DNA of 33,449 nucleotides from Pyrinomonadaceae bacterium (GCA_022843305.1 JALHNX010000041.1:1-33449), one strand, 5' to 3'. Shown: positions 7,976-15,423, counted from the first letter of the stretch. Translations and numbers: made by a program. Notes: generated from the sequence alone by a model not told the origin.

Positions 7976-8797
7976 ATGGCAACCCGAATCATCGCAATTT
8001 TTATTATTTTGCTGATATTGGCAAATTATGCCTTTTCGCAGATACAGCGCCCGAGCCTGACGGTGATGAAGCGGTCGAGCAGTTTTATTCTCCGTACAAA
8101 ACCCAACAAAGAACAGAAAAGGCGGCTTCTGCCGAATCCGCAGGATTTAACAAAATACGGGCGGTTTCTCGAACAGCCGCGCACGGGAATTTTCCGTCTG
8201 ATGCCCGACATCGGCTGTATGGAAAACGTCAACGTCATCCGCGCCGATGCCCTCTGCCTGAATTATGTTCCCGAAAGCTCGTATTATTCGTTTCGTGAAA
8301 AAGAGCATACGATTGAATTGCTTGCCGATATTCGTCTCAAAAACGGGGTTTTAATCAGCGACGGTATTCTTTCGCAGGGAATTCTCGTCAATCTCGGCGA
8401 GGTCGAACTCGACAAAGTCGAGCCGCAAAGCGAAGGTTTGGATTTTCTGTCGGGTTTTGCGCCGAATTCGCAGGGAATCGAGGCGCAAAAGCAATATCTT
8501 CAAATGATGCGCGGCGTGAAGATCGGCAGATTCGAATATAAAAAAGCTCATCCGATAATTGAAAACTCGACTTACGCTTTGCGCGTCGTCGCTTACCGCG
8601 GCAATATTATCCGCAGTTTTCGCGGATGGCGTTTCGATCTTCTCGGCGGTGACAAACGAATTGATCTGACGCTGGCTTTCCGCGTCATTCGCAAGGACGC
8701 GGACGGCTCGTTTACTCTGCTCTGGAAGGAAATCGAACGCAAGGAAGCCCCGCGCCTCGTATTTCCGAAGCGCAAGAAAAATCGTAAAATGAAGTGA
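7976..8797 (+). CDS. secreted protein of unknown function
   Basis: I do not recognise this 273-residue protein. It has an N-terminal signal peptide (hydrophobic segment about residues 4-20, then AFSQ), a basic region, and a mostly beta-rich body with two cysteines (GCMENV and ALCLNY). The last 20 residues are very basic (KRKKNRKMK). An AAGGG motif lies 6 nt upstream of the ATG. No catalytic motif is seen. It stands alone between two repeat elements, downstream of the beta-helix gene on the same strand. Confidence 0.6.
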   Translation: MATRIIAIFIILLILANYAFSQIQRPSLTVMKRSSSFILRTKPNKEQKRRLLPNPQDLTKYGRFLEQPRTGIFRLMPDIGCMENVNVIRADALCLNYVPESSYYSFREKEHTIELLADIRLKNGVLISDGILSQGILVNLGEVELDKVEPQSEGLDFLSGFAPNSQGIEAQKQYLQMMRGVKIGRFEYKKAHPIIENSTYALRVVAYRGNIIRSFRGWRFDLLGGDKRIDLTLAFRVIRKDADGSFTLLWKEIERKEAPRLVFPKRKKNRKMK

Positions 8798-8832
8798 GTT
8801 CGGGAATCGGAAAATAACTGCCGGAATAAATG

Positions 8833-8911
8833 ATAATTGATATTTGATAATGGATAATTTCATTTTGGCGAGTGCCGATTTATCAATTATTCATTATCAA
8901 ATATCAATTAT
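8833..8911. repeat. inverted repeat built of 7-bp TGATAWT units
   Basis: A 27-nt arm at 8833-8859 and its reverse complement at 8885-8911 differ at one position. The arms consist of TGATAAT/TGATATT-type heptamers with a 25-nt loop. A sister element with shared sequence (GATAATTGATATTTGA-like) is at 32981-33085. Confidence 0.8.
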
Positions 8912-8988
8912 TTCAGTAGTTTTTGCCGCTCATTAGAAATATTTTCCCCGCTTTTCTTTATCCCGAACTCACATTAAAATAACAAAAC

Positions 8989-9699
8989 ATGAAAGATAAA
9001 ATTGCGGTTGTGACCGGCGGAACGAAGGGCATCGGGTATGCGATTGCCGAAAGATTGCTCGAAGCGGGCGCGAAGGTTTTTATCTGCGCACGGAATAAAC
9101 CCGAATTGAGACACGCGCTCGAACGGCTTTCGGCTTCGGGCAGAGTCGAGGGCGAAATCTGCGACGTGCGCAGCGAAGAGCAGGTGCGGATGATGCTCGA
9201 AGAAGCGAAGCGCGTTTTCGGCGGGATTGATATTCTGGTTAATAACGCCGGCATCGGGATTATCGGCAAAACCGTCGAAGAAATGTCGGGCGACGAATTT
9301 CGCCAAACGCTCGAAACGAATCTTTTCGGCGTTTTCTATACTTGTCATTACGCCGTGCCGATGCTGCGCGAACGCGGCGGCGGCTACATTATCAATATTT
9401 CGTCGCTCGCCGGACAAAACGCGCATCCGCAAATGGCGGCTTACAACGCGTCGAAATTCGGTCTCAACGGATTTTCCGAAGCTCTTTTGCAGGAAGTCCG
9501 GCAGGACAATATCAAACTCAGCTACATCTGTCCGGGTTCAGTCAACACGTTTTTCGGCGGCGACACGCCGAGCAAAGATAACGACTGGCAATTACAGCCC
9601 GCCGACATCGCGCAGACGGTCTGCGATCTCCTCGAAATGCACGAACGCGCCTTGCCGAGCAAGATCGAAATCCGCCCGAGCAAACCGCCCAAAAAATAA
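8989..9699 (+). CDS. short-chain dehydrogenase/reductase (SDR family)
   Basis: The 236-residue protein is a classical SDR. It has the cofactor motif TGGTKGIG (9-16), the structural NNAG (85-88), a catalytic Asn in ETNLFG (N111), catalytic Ser in NISSLAG (138-139) and YNASK (Tyr152, Lys156). ICARN after the second strand suggests a preference for NADP(H) through the Arg. Most relatives reduce 3-oxoacyl groups or other carbonyls; the substrate is unknown. The gene stands alone on the plus strand, and its last base lies 1 bp from the attC-like site that ends the cassette array (9701), so the array abuts this gene. Confidence 0.92.
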   Translation: MKDKIAVVTGGTKGIGYAIAERLLEAGAKVFICARNKPELRHALERLSASGRVEGEICDVRSEEQVRMMLEEAKRVFGGIDILVNNAGIGIIGKTVEEMSGDEFRQTLETNLFGVFYTCHYAVPMLRERGGGYIINISSLAGQNAHPQMAAYNASKFGLNGFSEALLQEVRQDNIKLSYICPGSVNTFFGGDTPSKDNDWQLQPADIAQTVCDLLEMHERALPSKIEIRPSKPPKK

Positions 9700-9700
9700 G

Positions 9701-9816
9701 TCGAAACGATTGAGATGACGTGGGGCGAAACCGGATATACGCAACGTGGAATTAACCACGCAAGATTGATAAAAAAGTCGCTGTTTCGCGCCCTCACATC
9801 CATTGATTTGTCGGGT
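9701..9816 (-). other. attC-like recombination site of the BrnTA cassette (attC1)
   Basis: Read on the minus strand, a right-hand arm GTTTCGCCCCAC, then GTCATCTCAATCG and TTTCGA (9701-9731), pairs with GTGAGGGCGCGAAAC (9783-9797). Two short bulges would be left unpaired, as with the extrahelical bases of real attC stems. The outer boxes are GTTTCGA and, imperfectly, CACCCGAC. The spacer holds a small hairpin, CGTGG with CCACG. The right arm is nearly identical to that of the site at 10530-10624, and the left half (GCGCGAAACAGCGACTTT) is identical to that at 11516-11628. The outer boxes fit the GTTRRRY/RYYYAAC consensus poorly, so this site may be degenerate. Confidence 0.6.
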
Positions 9817-9874
9817 GCGTATTTGTTTTTGAATGTCTTTATCAGTAAGACACTTTCGACAACAGAAACAAAAG

Positions 9875-10174
9875 TTATGTTCTCATTTTCGCTTTAGGCT
9901 TTCTTGGCAATAATGTAATTAAACCGCGTAATGCGTTATTTACAGTTTCCGAATCAGGAAAATACTCGCGCACGTCCGGCTCCAGCATTATTGCGCCTTC
10001 TTCAAGTTTGAAATGTTGCACCTGCGTCGTTCCGTCCGATTTGTGAATTGTTACTGTATGACCGCGCCGATATGCCTTGTAATGTTTGCCGCGCACTCCG
10101 CCGCGAAAATCATATTCAGGCAGTATCTCGTCGTTTTCTTGATTCTGCAATTTAGGAGTTTTCTCTTTCTTCAT
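9875..10174 (-). CDS. BrnA-like antitoxin of a type II toxin-antitoxin pair
   Basis: The 99-residue protein overlaps the end of the BrnT gene by 23 bp, the usual toxin-first order of brnTA. Its middle has LPEYDFRGGVRGKHYKAYRRGHTVTIHKSDG, and its end has LEPDVREYFPDSETVNNALRGLI, a ribbon-helix-helix DNA-binding motif of the kind seen in BrnT partners. It should neutralise BrnT by complex formation and repress the operon. It is cytoplasmic. It lies in cassette 1 of the attC array, with its stop 58 bp from the attC-like site. The family assignment rests on the partner plus the C-terminal motif. Confidence 0.75.
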   Translation of the reverse strand: MKKEKTPKLQNQENDEILPEYDFRGGVRGKHYKAYRRGHTVTIHKSDGTTQVQHFKLEEGAIMLEPDVREYFPDSETVNNALRGLITLLPRKPKAKMRT

Positions 10175-10451
10175 ATATTTTGCGCTCCGCTTTTGTTGCT
10201 TTGCGGCAACTGATTAGACGAATTTTCTGCTCGCGTTCGGTGTAAGAAACAACCAAAATCTTTCCGTCGGCAGACGCTCCGGTATCAATGAATCTGCGTT
10301 CGTCAACTGAATGTTTCGGGTCGTCAATCGTGATTGCGAAAGGGTCGGCAAAAACTGTTTTGGCTTCTCCAAAGCTAACTTTATGCTTCTTGAGATTAGC
10401 GGCGGCTTTATCTTCGTCCCATTCAAAATCCAAATCAAATTCAGATGCCAT
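10152..10451 (-). CDS. brnT: BrnT family toxin
   Basis: The 99-residue protein matches BrnT along its length: FEWDEDKAAANLKKHKVSF at the N-terminus, EAKTVFADP, DERRFIDTG, GKILVVSYTER, IRLISCRKATKAERKIYEE. BrnT toxins have a RelE-like fold and act as ribonucleases that stop translation when not bound by BrnA. The His in KKHKVSF and the Arg residues of DERR and SCRKA correspond to conserved family positions. The ATG at 10451 has a GAGAG directly upstream rather than a well spaced ribosome-binding site. It is the first gene of the BrnTA cassette, about 84 bp from the predicted cassette boundary at 10535. Confidence 0.9.
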   Translation of the reverse strand: MASEFDLDFEWDEDKAAANLKKHKVSFGEAKTVFADPFAITIDDPKHSVDERRFIDTGASADGKILVVSYTEREQKIRLISCRKATKAERKIYEERENS

Positions 10452-10529
10452 CTCTCAACTATTATCGCATTCAATATAGTTTTCGACAAAATCGGCAGTT
10501 CTCATATCCCGTCGGCTTTTACCACGAAG

Positions 10530-10624
10530 CACCTACGATTGAGATGACGTGGGGCAAAACACCAAGCAAGTCGGCATCGGAAACAACATCCGTGTTTTGC
10601 CCCACGTCATCTCAATCGTTAGCC
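10530..10624 (-). other. attC-like site of the secreted-protein cassette (attC2), a perfect palindrome
   Basis: The arms at 10535-10562 and 10592-10619 are exact reverse complements (28 bp: ACGATTGAGATGACG, then TGGGGCAAAACAC) around a 29-nt loop. Minus-strand outer boxes are GGCTAAC (10618-10624) and GTAGGTG (10530-10536). The right-hand arm is shared with attC1. Unlike typical attC sites it shows no bulged base and no unpaired central spacer. An additional hairpin, GCCCGCCG with CGGCGGGC (10622-10652), adjoins it towards the gene. Confidence 0.65.
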
Positions 10625-10686
10625 CGCCGAATAATAAAAAATTACGGCGGGCATAGTCAGGTGTTTTAAGCTACTTCTCAATTTAA

Positions 10687-11442
10687 TCAATAATCGCCTA
10701 TTTCGATTTCAAATCCACCGCCACCTCCTCCGGAACGATTGCAAGATTGATTTGTGCAGTCAAAATCTCCACTAGGCACACAACGTTCGTTCATTGTGCT
10801 TGACCCGCACGAATAAACCACAGCATCTCTTACTGTAGTAGAAGGTCTAGGAACACATTTTTGTTTCGCGCAATCTGACTCTGCCATAGTTGAAAACATT
10901 TGATTGTTTACGTCTGGAGATGCTCCATCCTCCCAACGCCAAACTGAACCATCGGCAAACTTAACTTCGTCAACCAGCAGATCAACGTCAAAATCTCTGT
11001 CAAGTTGTCCTTTATTGAGAAAATCACGATAAAAGTCAAAAAGGGAAATTATACGCAGTCGAATAAAACCCATTTGACCTGAAGGCAACTCGTTGCGAAA
11101 ATTGAGCAATCTTGTTTGCCCTTGCCGGAGAACTCGGCTTCGGTCTTCATTTTCGTAAAGTATCCACCTCACTTTAATGGATTTAACCGGCTTGTTTGAG
11201 ATGTTTTGGATCTCAAACCTTTCTGCCGCAAGTCGCTTGGTTGAAACCGATTGAACGACAATCGGGGCGTTCAAATAATCTTGTCCTAGATAAGGGTGAA
11301 AGACAACAGACCAGTTTCCACGCGGAAGTGGTTCTAACAGACTGTTTCTTTCTGCATCTTTAGTCTGAGCAAACCCATAAAACATAAAAGCAAGAAGCAA
11401 AAAAATTCCTGCTGCGAAGAGTGTTTTTTTTGTGCTGAACAT
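10687..11442 (-). CDS. secreted protein of unknown function (cassette cargo)
   Basis: The start at 11442 has GAGG about 10 nt upstream and begins a clear signal peptide (MFSTKKTLFAAGIFLLLAFMFYGFAQ), so the longer reading frame is not used. The 251-residue product is unfamiliar. After cleavage comes a beta-rich body (GNWSVVFHPYLG; RFEIQNISNKPVKSIKVRWILYE). The C-terminal third holds six cysteines, followed by a run of six glycines before FEIEIGDY. The cysteines suggest disulfides outside the cytoplasm. It is the only gene of cassette 2 and has no relation to its neighbours. Confidence 0.6.
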   Translation of the reverse strand: MFSTKKTLFAAGIFLLLAFMFYGFAQTKDAERNSLLEPLPRGNWSVVFHPYLGQDYLNAPIVVQSVSTKRLAAERFEIQNISNKPVKSIKVRWILYENEDRSRVLRQGQTRLLNFRNELPSGQMGFIRLRIISLFDFYRDFLNKGQLDRDFDVDLLVDEVKFADGSVWRWEDGASPDVNNQMFSTMAESDCAKQKCVPRPSTTVRDAVVYSCGSSTMNERCVPSGDFDCTNQSCNRSGGGGGGFEIEIGDY

Positions 11443-11515
11443 TTTTTCTTTCCTCAAATTTAATTTTGTTGTTTTTGTCATTAGCCTTAATCAAGTTTGA
11501 TTTCAACTTGAAGCG

Positions 11516-11628
11516 GGCTAACGATTGAGTTCACCGAGCGCGAAACCGCCTGCGATAACGTAAAATTTAACACACAAGCCGAATAAGAAAGTCGCTGTTT
11601 CGCGCTTCGGTGCAATGACTTGTTCGGC
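11516..11628 (-). other. attC-like recombination site of the SUKH cassette (attC3)
   Basis: On the minus strand the site runs from R'' GCCGAAC (11622-11628) to R' GTTAGCC (11516-11522), 113 bp. The inner stem pairs CACCGAAGCGCGAAAC with GTTTCGCGCTCGGTG, leaving one adenine bulged, and an unpaired spacer separates stem and outer boxes. This matches the known attC plan of paired R and L boxes, spacer and extrahelical base. The SUKH gene stop is 5 bp from R'', as expected for a cassette. The R' tail TTAGCC belongs to the next cassette and matches that cassette's own R''. Confidence 0.7.
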
Positions 11629-11633
11629 TGATG

Positions 11634-12311
11634 TTAAGATGCACCAAGCATCTTTCGCAAATGTTCCGCTTTATCTGAATCCGAATTGATGTAACCGCTT
11701 TCATCCTGAAAGTTTTCCAGCATCCAAGATTCAGGTCCAATATAACAAAGTCGTTCCCAATGTGTAAGAAAATCCGTAAAACTTCCGGCAATTACAGAAC
11801 TTTCGTCGTCGTGTGATAAATAGATCATGGGCGGATTGTCTTTTGCCTCTGTGATGTCAAGAGCAAGATAATTTCCATTATTCATTTCGACGAACGGCAC
11901 AGAGTTAAGCCAAAAACTTTTGTCCTTTGGATATTCGGCAACCCAAGTCTCTTCAGCCCAATCTCGGCAGTTAAGAAAATGTTGCGGTAATTCTGCCGCA
12001 TTTATTAGAGACGCGCCACCATAAATTTCCTGAAAATTGCCGAAGATGTTCTCAATTTGCGGAACAATCTCGGATTGTGCACCTTCGCAAATATAAGAAC
12101 AGTCGCAATGTCGAGAACCAATAAGCCAAAAATTTGCTAACTCTTGCGGAATTTGCCTGTCAGTTTTCGAGGCGATTTCAGTGAGTTCTGATTCCGTCAA
12201 CGGTGGTTGAACTGAAACTTCACTCTTTACATCGTCAAAGTTTGGCGCGAGTTCTGCCAAGTTGCGAGTGAATGAAGCGGCGCGTTCAATCCAAAGATTA
12301 TAATCGAACAT
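11634..12311 (-). CDS. SMI1/KNR4 (SUKH) family protein, probable immunity-type protein
   Basis: The 225-residue protein has the SUKH layout: LTESELTEIASKTDRQIPQELANFWLIGSRH near the N-terminus (the P-x-x-L-x-x-F/Y core), and further on PFVEMNNGNYLALDITEAKDNPPMIYLSHDD (the fame-and-substrate loop typical of the fold). SUKH proteins are often immunity proteins against secreted toxins, or general scaffolds. I use the ATG at 12311; a GTG at 12353 would add 14 residues, and neither has a good ribosome-binding site. It is the only gene in cassette 3, with its stop next to attC3. No cognate toxin is in the window, so it may be an orphan immunity gene. Confidence 0.7.
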   Translation of the reverse strand: MFDYNLWIERAASFTRNLAELAPNFDDVKSEVSVQPPLTESELTEIASKTDRQIPQELANFWLIGSRHCDCSYICEGAQSEIVPQIENIFGNFQEIYGGASLINAAELPQHFLNCRDWAEETWVAEYPKDKSFWLNSVPFVEMNNGNYLALDITEAKDNPPMIYLSHDDESSVIAGSFTDFLTHWERLCYIGPESWMLENFQDESGYINSDSDKAEHLRKMLGAS

Positions 12312-12362
12312 TTTAATTTTATTTGAGTCGGTAAAGCCTATTTCCGATAACACAGCGAATCA

Positions 12363-12369
12363 GCCGAAC
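12363..12369 (-). other. cassette entry junction, attI-like core site
   Basis: On the minus strand the sequence reads ATACAAAG then TTCGGC, which resembles the integron attI core (ACAAAG before TTRRRY). The bases after the cut point match the R'' box of the attC3 cassette. The palindrome AACCGAATTTCGGTT lies just outside (12379-12393). No integrase gene lies beyond it, only the 3' end of cheA. Confidence 0.4.
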
Positions 12370-12478
12370 TTTGTATTGAACCGAATTTCGGTTTTCTTAT
12401 ACCGAATTTTTATACCTTAATTTTAGAAATAAAGTCAATAAAAATCAGGGGTTTTACAACTTTTGTTTGTCAGATTGT

Positions 12479-12506
12479 AATTCCGTTAAATTTATTTAAC
12501 GGAATT
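12479..12506. terminator. hairpin after cheA, possible terminator without T-run
   Basis: AATTCCGTTAAAT at 12479-12491 and ATTTAACGGAATT at 12494-12506 are perfect complements, forming a 13-bp stem 9 bp after the cheA stop. No T-run follows on the minus strand, so it may be a transcript-end stabilising hairpin rather than an intrinsic terminator. Confidence 0.4.
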
Positions 12507-12515
12507 ATCAGAAAG

Positions 12516-15416
12516 CTAAGGCAGGCGGTTTGATTGCGTAAGATTATTGATAACTTTTATTAAAACCGAATCGTCGAAAGGTTTGGTCAGATATTCCGAA
12601 ACGCCAAGTTCGACCGCTTTTTGCTGATGTTTTTCGCTTGCGCGGGAAGTGATCATAATGACGGGAAGTTCGCGCAGACTTTCTTGATTTCGGATAGACG
12701 AAAGCAATTCGTAGCCGTCCATTCGCGGCATTTCAACGTCGGTTAGAATTATGTCGGGCAGAGTTTCCGCTTCCTGAAGCGCTTCAAAGGCTTCCAGACC
12801 GTCTTTTGCCGCAACAACTTCCCAACCGGCATTTTTGATCAGTTTTGACGTGATATGACGAACGCTCGGGCTGTCGTCAACGATCATCACTTTTAAGAGT
12901 CGAGAGTCGAGAGTCGAGAGTCGAGAGTCTTCAGTTTCGGAGTTTGGAGATTCGGTTTCCGTGTTCTCCAGACTTTCGACTCTCGACTCTCGACTCTTGA
13001 CTTGGTTTTTGAGCAGGTAAATCAAATCCAGAACCGGCACGACATTGCCGTCGCCGAGAATGGTCGCGCCGAGCAGATTCGGATAATTTTGGAGCGGCGC
13101 CGCCAGCGGTTTGATGACGATTTCTTCCGCCCGCACGATTTCGTCAACCGTCAAAGCGCGCGGCATTTCCGCCGTTTCCAACAGAAGCAGCGGAATGATT
13201 TCCTTTTTCGCCGCTGACGGCGGCAGCTCCAAAAGCGCTCCGAGATTTGAAAGCGCGTAATTCACGCCGTCAATGTGCAGAAAATTCTTGTCGGGCAGAT
13301 TCGCAAATTCTTCCGCTGAAATTTCGCCGACCTTTTTGACTAATTTCAGCGGAAAGGCGAAAGTCTGCCCGTTCGTTTTAACCAGCAGACCGCGCGTGAT
13401 TGCCAGTGCCATCGGCATCCGAATCGTGAAGGTCGCGCCTTTTTGCGGTTCGGAGGCGATCTGTATCGTGCCTTGTCCGCGCAAAATGCTGGTTTTGATG
13501 ATATTCATTCCAACGCCGCGTCCGGCGGTTTGGCTGACCGCTTCGGCGGTCGTTAAACCCGCCAGAAAACTGAGCGAAAACGCTTCTTCATCGCTCAGTT
13601 TGACGGCTTCCTCATGCGAAATAAAACCGTTGCGGACGGCTTTATCGCGCAAAGCGACAGCCGAGATGCCGCGCCCGTCGTCGCTGACGGTCAAAATAAT
13701 ATGCGTGCCTTCGCTGTGCAGGCGCAGATAAATTTTCCCTTTTTCGGGTTTTCCCAAAAGACGGCGCGTGTCGGGCGATTCGATGCCATGCGCGACGGCG
13801 TTTCGCAAAAGATGCAGCAGCGGTTCGACCAGCAGATCCAGAATCTGCGTGTCAACTTCGGTTTGGTCGCCTTCGATCATGAGTTCGACCTGCTTTTGTT
13901 CCTGTTCGCAGGTGACGCGCACCGTGCGCTGAAGCCGCGCCGTCAGCGAACCGAACCGAACCATCCGCAAGCGCAGCAGTTTATCGTGCATTTCTTCGAT
14001 CAGATGACTTTGCATGCTGAAAAGCGTTTCAAGATTGCTGCGAAGTTTATCGAGTTCGATATTGATGGTGGACGTGTCGCCCGCCGTTTCCAGAAGCTCG
14101 CGCGTCGTTTGATGAAATTCCGTGTAGCGGTCGAATTCGAGCGCGTCGAACGAATGCGGATTGCCGATTGCGGATTGCGGATTTGTTTGTTGATTGAATC
14201 CGTTGTTGAACGGATAAAGTTCGGTTTTAGATGTTAAATCCGAATTCCGCAATCCCAAATCCGCATTTAAAAGGCTCGCTTCAAAATCGGTTTCGAGCTT
14301 GCCGGTCGAACGCAAAAGCCGTCCGGTAATGTATTGAAGCTCGCTCGTTTGTCGTTCAAATTCCGTCAGACGCTGTTCAAAAACCGAGCGGCTGATAACC
14401 AGATCGCCGACCAGACGCACCAATTCGTCGAGCTTTTCGAGCGAAACGCGGACGACCGATTTGTGCATCACGGCGACCGGCTGATTTGCGATTGCTTCAG
14501 GCTGTTCGGCAACGGTTTCGGATTTGACGAGTTCGGGAATTTTGACCGTTTCTTTTTCAAAAGTTCCGTTTTTCAGAGCTTGCAGCGTGTAGTCGTATTC
14601 GCGGTAGATCGTTTCGATTTTTTCGGAAAGCTGCGCCGAATTTTCACCGCTCGCAAGCGCACTCAGACAATCGGTTGAAGCCGCCAGAAGTTCAAAAATT
14701 TTGCGGTTGCCTTCGATTTCCTTTTCCGACAGGTAATCGAGCAAATCTTCGACGCGGTGCGCCAGACCCGAAAGCGGTTTCAGCCCGACGATTCCGGCAG
14801 AACCTTTTAAGGTGTGCGCGTTGCGGCGAATTTCCAGAAGTGATTCGCGGTTGTTCGGCGCGGACTTTAAAACTTCGAGCTGTGCATTGATATTTCGCAG
14901 AAGGTCGTCGGCTTCTTCGGCGAAAATTTCCAGCATTTCGGCATCAATCTCGAAACCCTCAAAGTCGTTGTTATCGGTGAATTCAGAAGATTTCCGGCTT
15001 TCGTTGAGAACTTCGAGTAAATCCGGTTCGGGCGAATCAAAGCCGAGATTGGTAAACGATTCGTCAACAAATCCCTCAAAATTCGTCGAAAAATCATCCG
15101 TGCTGAAATGAATTTTGGCGAGCTGCGCTTCGATTTGCGCGAGATTGTCCAAAAAGCGGCGCGTTTGTTCGTCGGCAAGCGGCTCGGTTTTGCCGGTAAC
15201 ATTTCTTAGATCCGATTCGAGTTTTTCGGCGGCTCTGCCGATACTATCCAAACCGACCGAATCGGCGGCGGCTTTTATCGCCTGTGTGTAAAGCAGTGAA
15301 GTTTCCATTTCGCCGCTCAAATTTCCTTCCCGGCTGCAAACCAGAATTCCGTTGCGAATCATCGGCAGGTAAATTTCGGCTTCATTGATAAAATTTTGCA
15401 GATTTTTGTTTTCCAT
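12516..15416 (-). CDS. hybrid chemotaxis histidine kinase CheA (Hpt-P5-REC, ChpA-like)
   Basis: The 966-residue protein has these parts in order. A helical N-terminus without phospho-histidine (about 1-105) resembles a degenerate Hpt. An Hpt follows with NAHTLKGSA (His201), then a dimerisation domain (about 320-480), an ATPase with HLLRNAVAHGIE (N box, 535-546), DDGRGIS and GRGVGMNIIK, a CheW-like domain (about 670-803), and a C-terminal receiver with Asp847/848, phospho-Asp893 in LTDVEMP, and Lys945. This is the type-IV-pilus-class plan of ChpA. It should phosphorylate the operon's REC proteins. Two linkers (about residues 385-422 and 806-840) are encoded by inverted repeats of the intergenic type. 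It is the last gene of the operon. Confidence 0.93.
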   Translation of the reverse strand: MENKNLQNFINEAEIYLPMIRNGILVCSREGNLSGEMETSLLYTQAIKAAADSVGLDSIGRAAEKLESDLRNVTGKTEPLADEQTRRFLDNLAQIEAQLAKIHFSTDDFSTNFEGFVDESFTNLGFDSPEPDLLEVLNESRKSSEFTDNNDFEGFEIDAEMLEIFAEEADDLLRNINAQLEVLKSAPNNRESLLEIRRNAHTLKGSAGIVGLKPLSGLAHRVEDLLDYLSEKEIEGNRKIFELLAASTDCLSALASGENSAQLSEKIETIYREYDYTLQALKNGTFEKETVKIPELVKSETVAEQPEAIANQPVAVMHKSVVRVSLEKLDELVRLVGDLVISRSVFEQRLTEFERQTSELQYITGRLLRSTGKLETDFEASLLNADLGLRNSDLTSKTELYPFNNGFNQQTNPQSAIGNPHSFDALEFDRYTEFHQTTRELLETAGDTSTINIELDKLRSNLETLFSMQSHLIEEMHDKLLRLRMVRFGSLTARLQRTVRVTCEQEQKQVELMIEGDQTEVDTQILDLLVEPLLHLLRNAVAHGIESPDTRRLLGKPEKGKIYLRLHSEGTHIILTVSDDGRGISAVALRDKAVRNGFISHEEAVKLSDEEAFSLSFLAGLTTAEAVSQTAGRGVGMNIIKTSILRGQGTIQIASEPQKGATFTIRMPMALAITRGLLVKTNGQTFAFPLKLVKKVGEISAEEFANLPDKNFLHIDGVNYALSNLGALLELPPSAAKKEIIPLLLLETAEMPRALTVDEIVRAEEIVIKPLAAPLQNYPNLLGATILGDGNVVPVLDLIYLLKNQVKSRESRVESLENTETESPNSETEDSRLSTLDSRLLKVMIVDDSPSVRHITSKLIKNAGWEVVAAKDGLEAFEALQEAETLPDIILTDVEMPRMDGYELLSSIRNQESLRELPVIMITSRASEKHQQKAVELGVSEYLTKPFDDSVLIKVINNLTQSNRLP
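12895..12998. repeat. GAGTCGA-heptamer inverted repeat inside cheA
   Basis: The arm at 12895-12930 (about four and a half GAGTCGA units) and the arm at 12970-12998 (one unit fewer) are complementary apart from a few bases. In frame they encode [10 protein letters not shown] and [11 protein letters not shown] at the CheW-domain/receiver junction. The same unit forms the repeat at 15424-15497. Confidence 0.8.
14153..14267. repeat. GCGGATT-heptamer inverted repeat inside cheA
   Basis: Arms of 32 nt at 14153-14184 and 14236-14267 are complementary at most positions; the left arm is GCGGATT, GCCGATT, GCGGATT, GCGGATT. The frame stays open and gives an Asn/Ser/Gln-rich segment (about residues 385-422) in the middle of the dimerisation region, between TGKLETDFEA and the helix starting at FDALEFDRY. 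Confidence 0.75.
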
Positions 15417-15423
15417 ATTTCTT

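Larger units (their letters stand above)
9701..12369 (-). mobile_element. integron-type gene cassette array without integrase (CALIN), three cassettes
   Basis: Three attC-like sites (9701-9816, 10530-10624, 11516-11628) follow the 3' ends of three minus-strand gene units, in one orientation. Cassette 3 (about 11522-12368) carries the SUKH-like gene, cassette 2 (10536-11521) the secreted unknown and cassette 1 (9707-10535) BrnT/BrnA. A cassette should start with bases complementary to the R'' box of its own attC. This holds for cassette 3 (starts TTCGGCTG, box CAGCCGAA) and cassette 2 (starts TTAGCCCGC, box GCGGGCTAAC), and partly for cassette 1. Toxin-antitoxin genes and orphan unknowns are typical cassette cargo. 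No integrase gene lies in the window. The flanks are the chromosomal SDR and cheA genes. All of this was read by eye. Confidence 0.65.

Noticed and set aside
10622-10652. Hairpin after the secreted cassette gene as rho-independent terminator
   Set aside because: An 8-bp GC-rich stem is present (GCCCGCCG/CGGCGGGC), but no T-run follows on the minus strand, and it overlaps the attC-like site.
12895-12998. Tandem GAGTCGA units considered as a CRISPR-like or VNTR array
   Set aside because: Units are contiguous 7-mers with no spacers, and the two arms are inverted; a hairpin repeat explains them better.
13614-14237. 207-codon plus-strand frame inside cheA
   Set aside because: Antisense shadow of the kinase and dimerisation domains; the sense strand shows strong CheA motifs.
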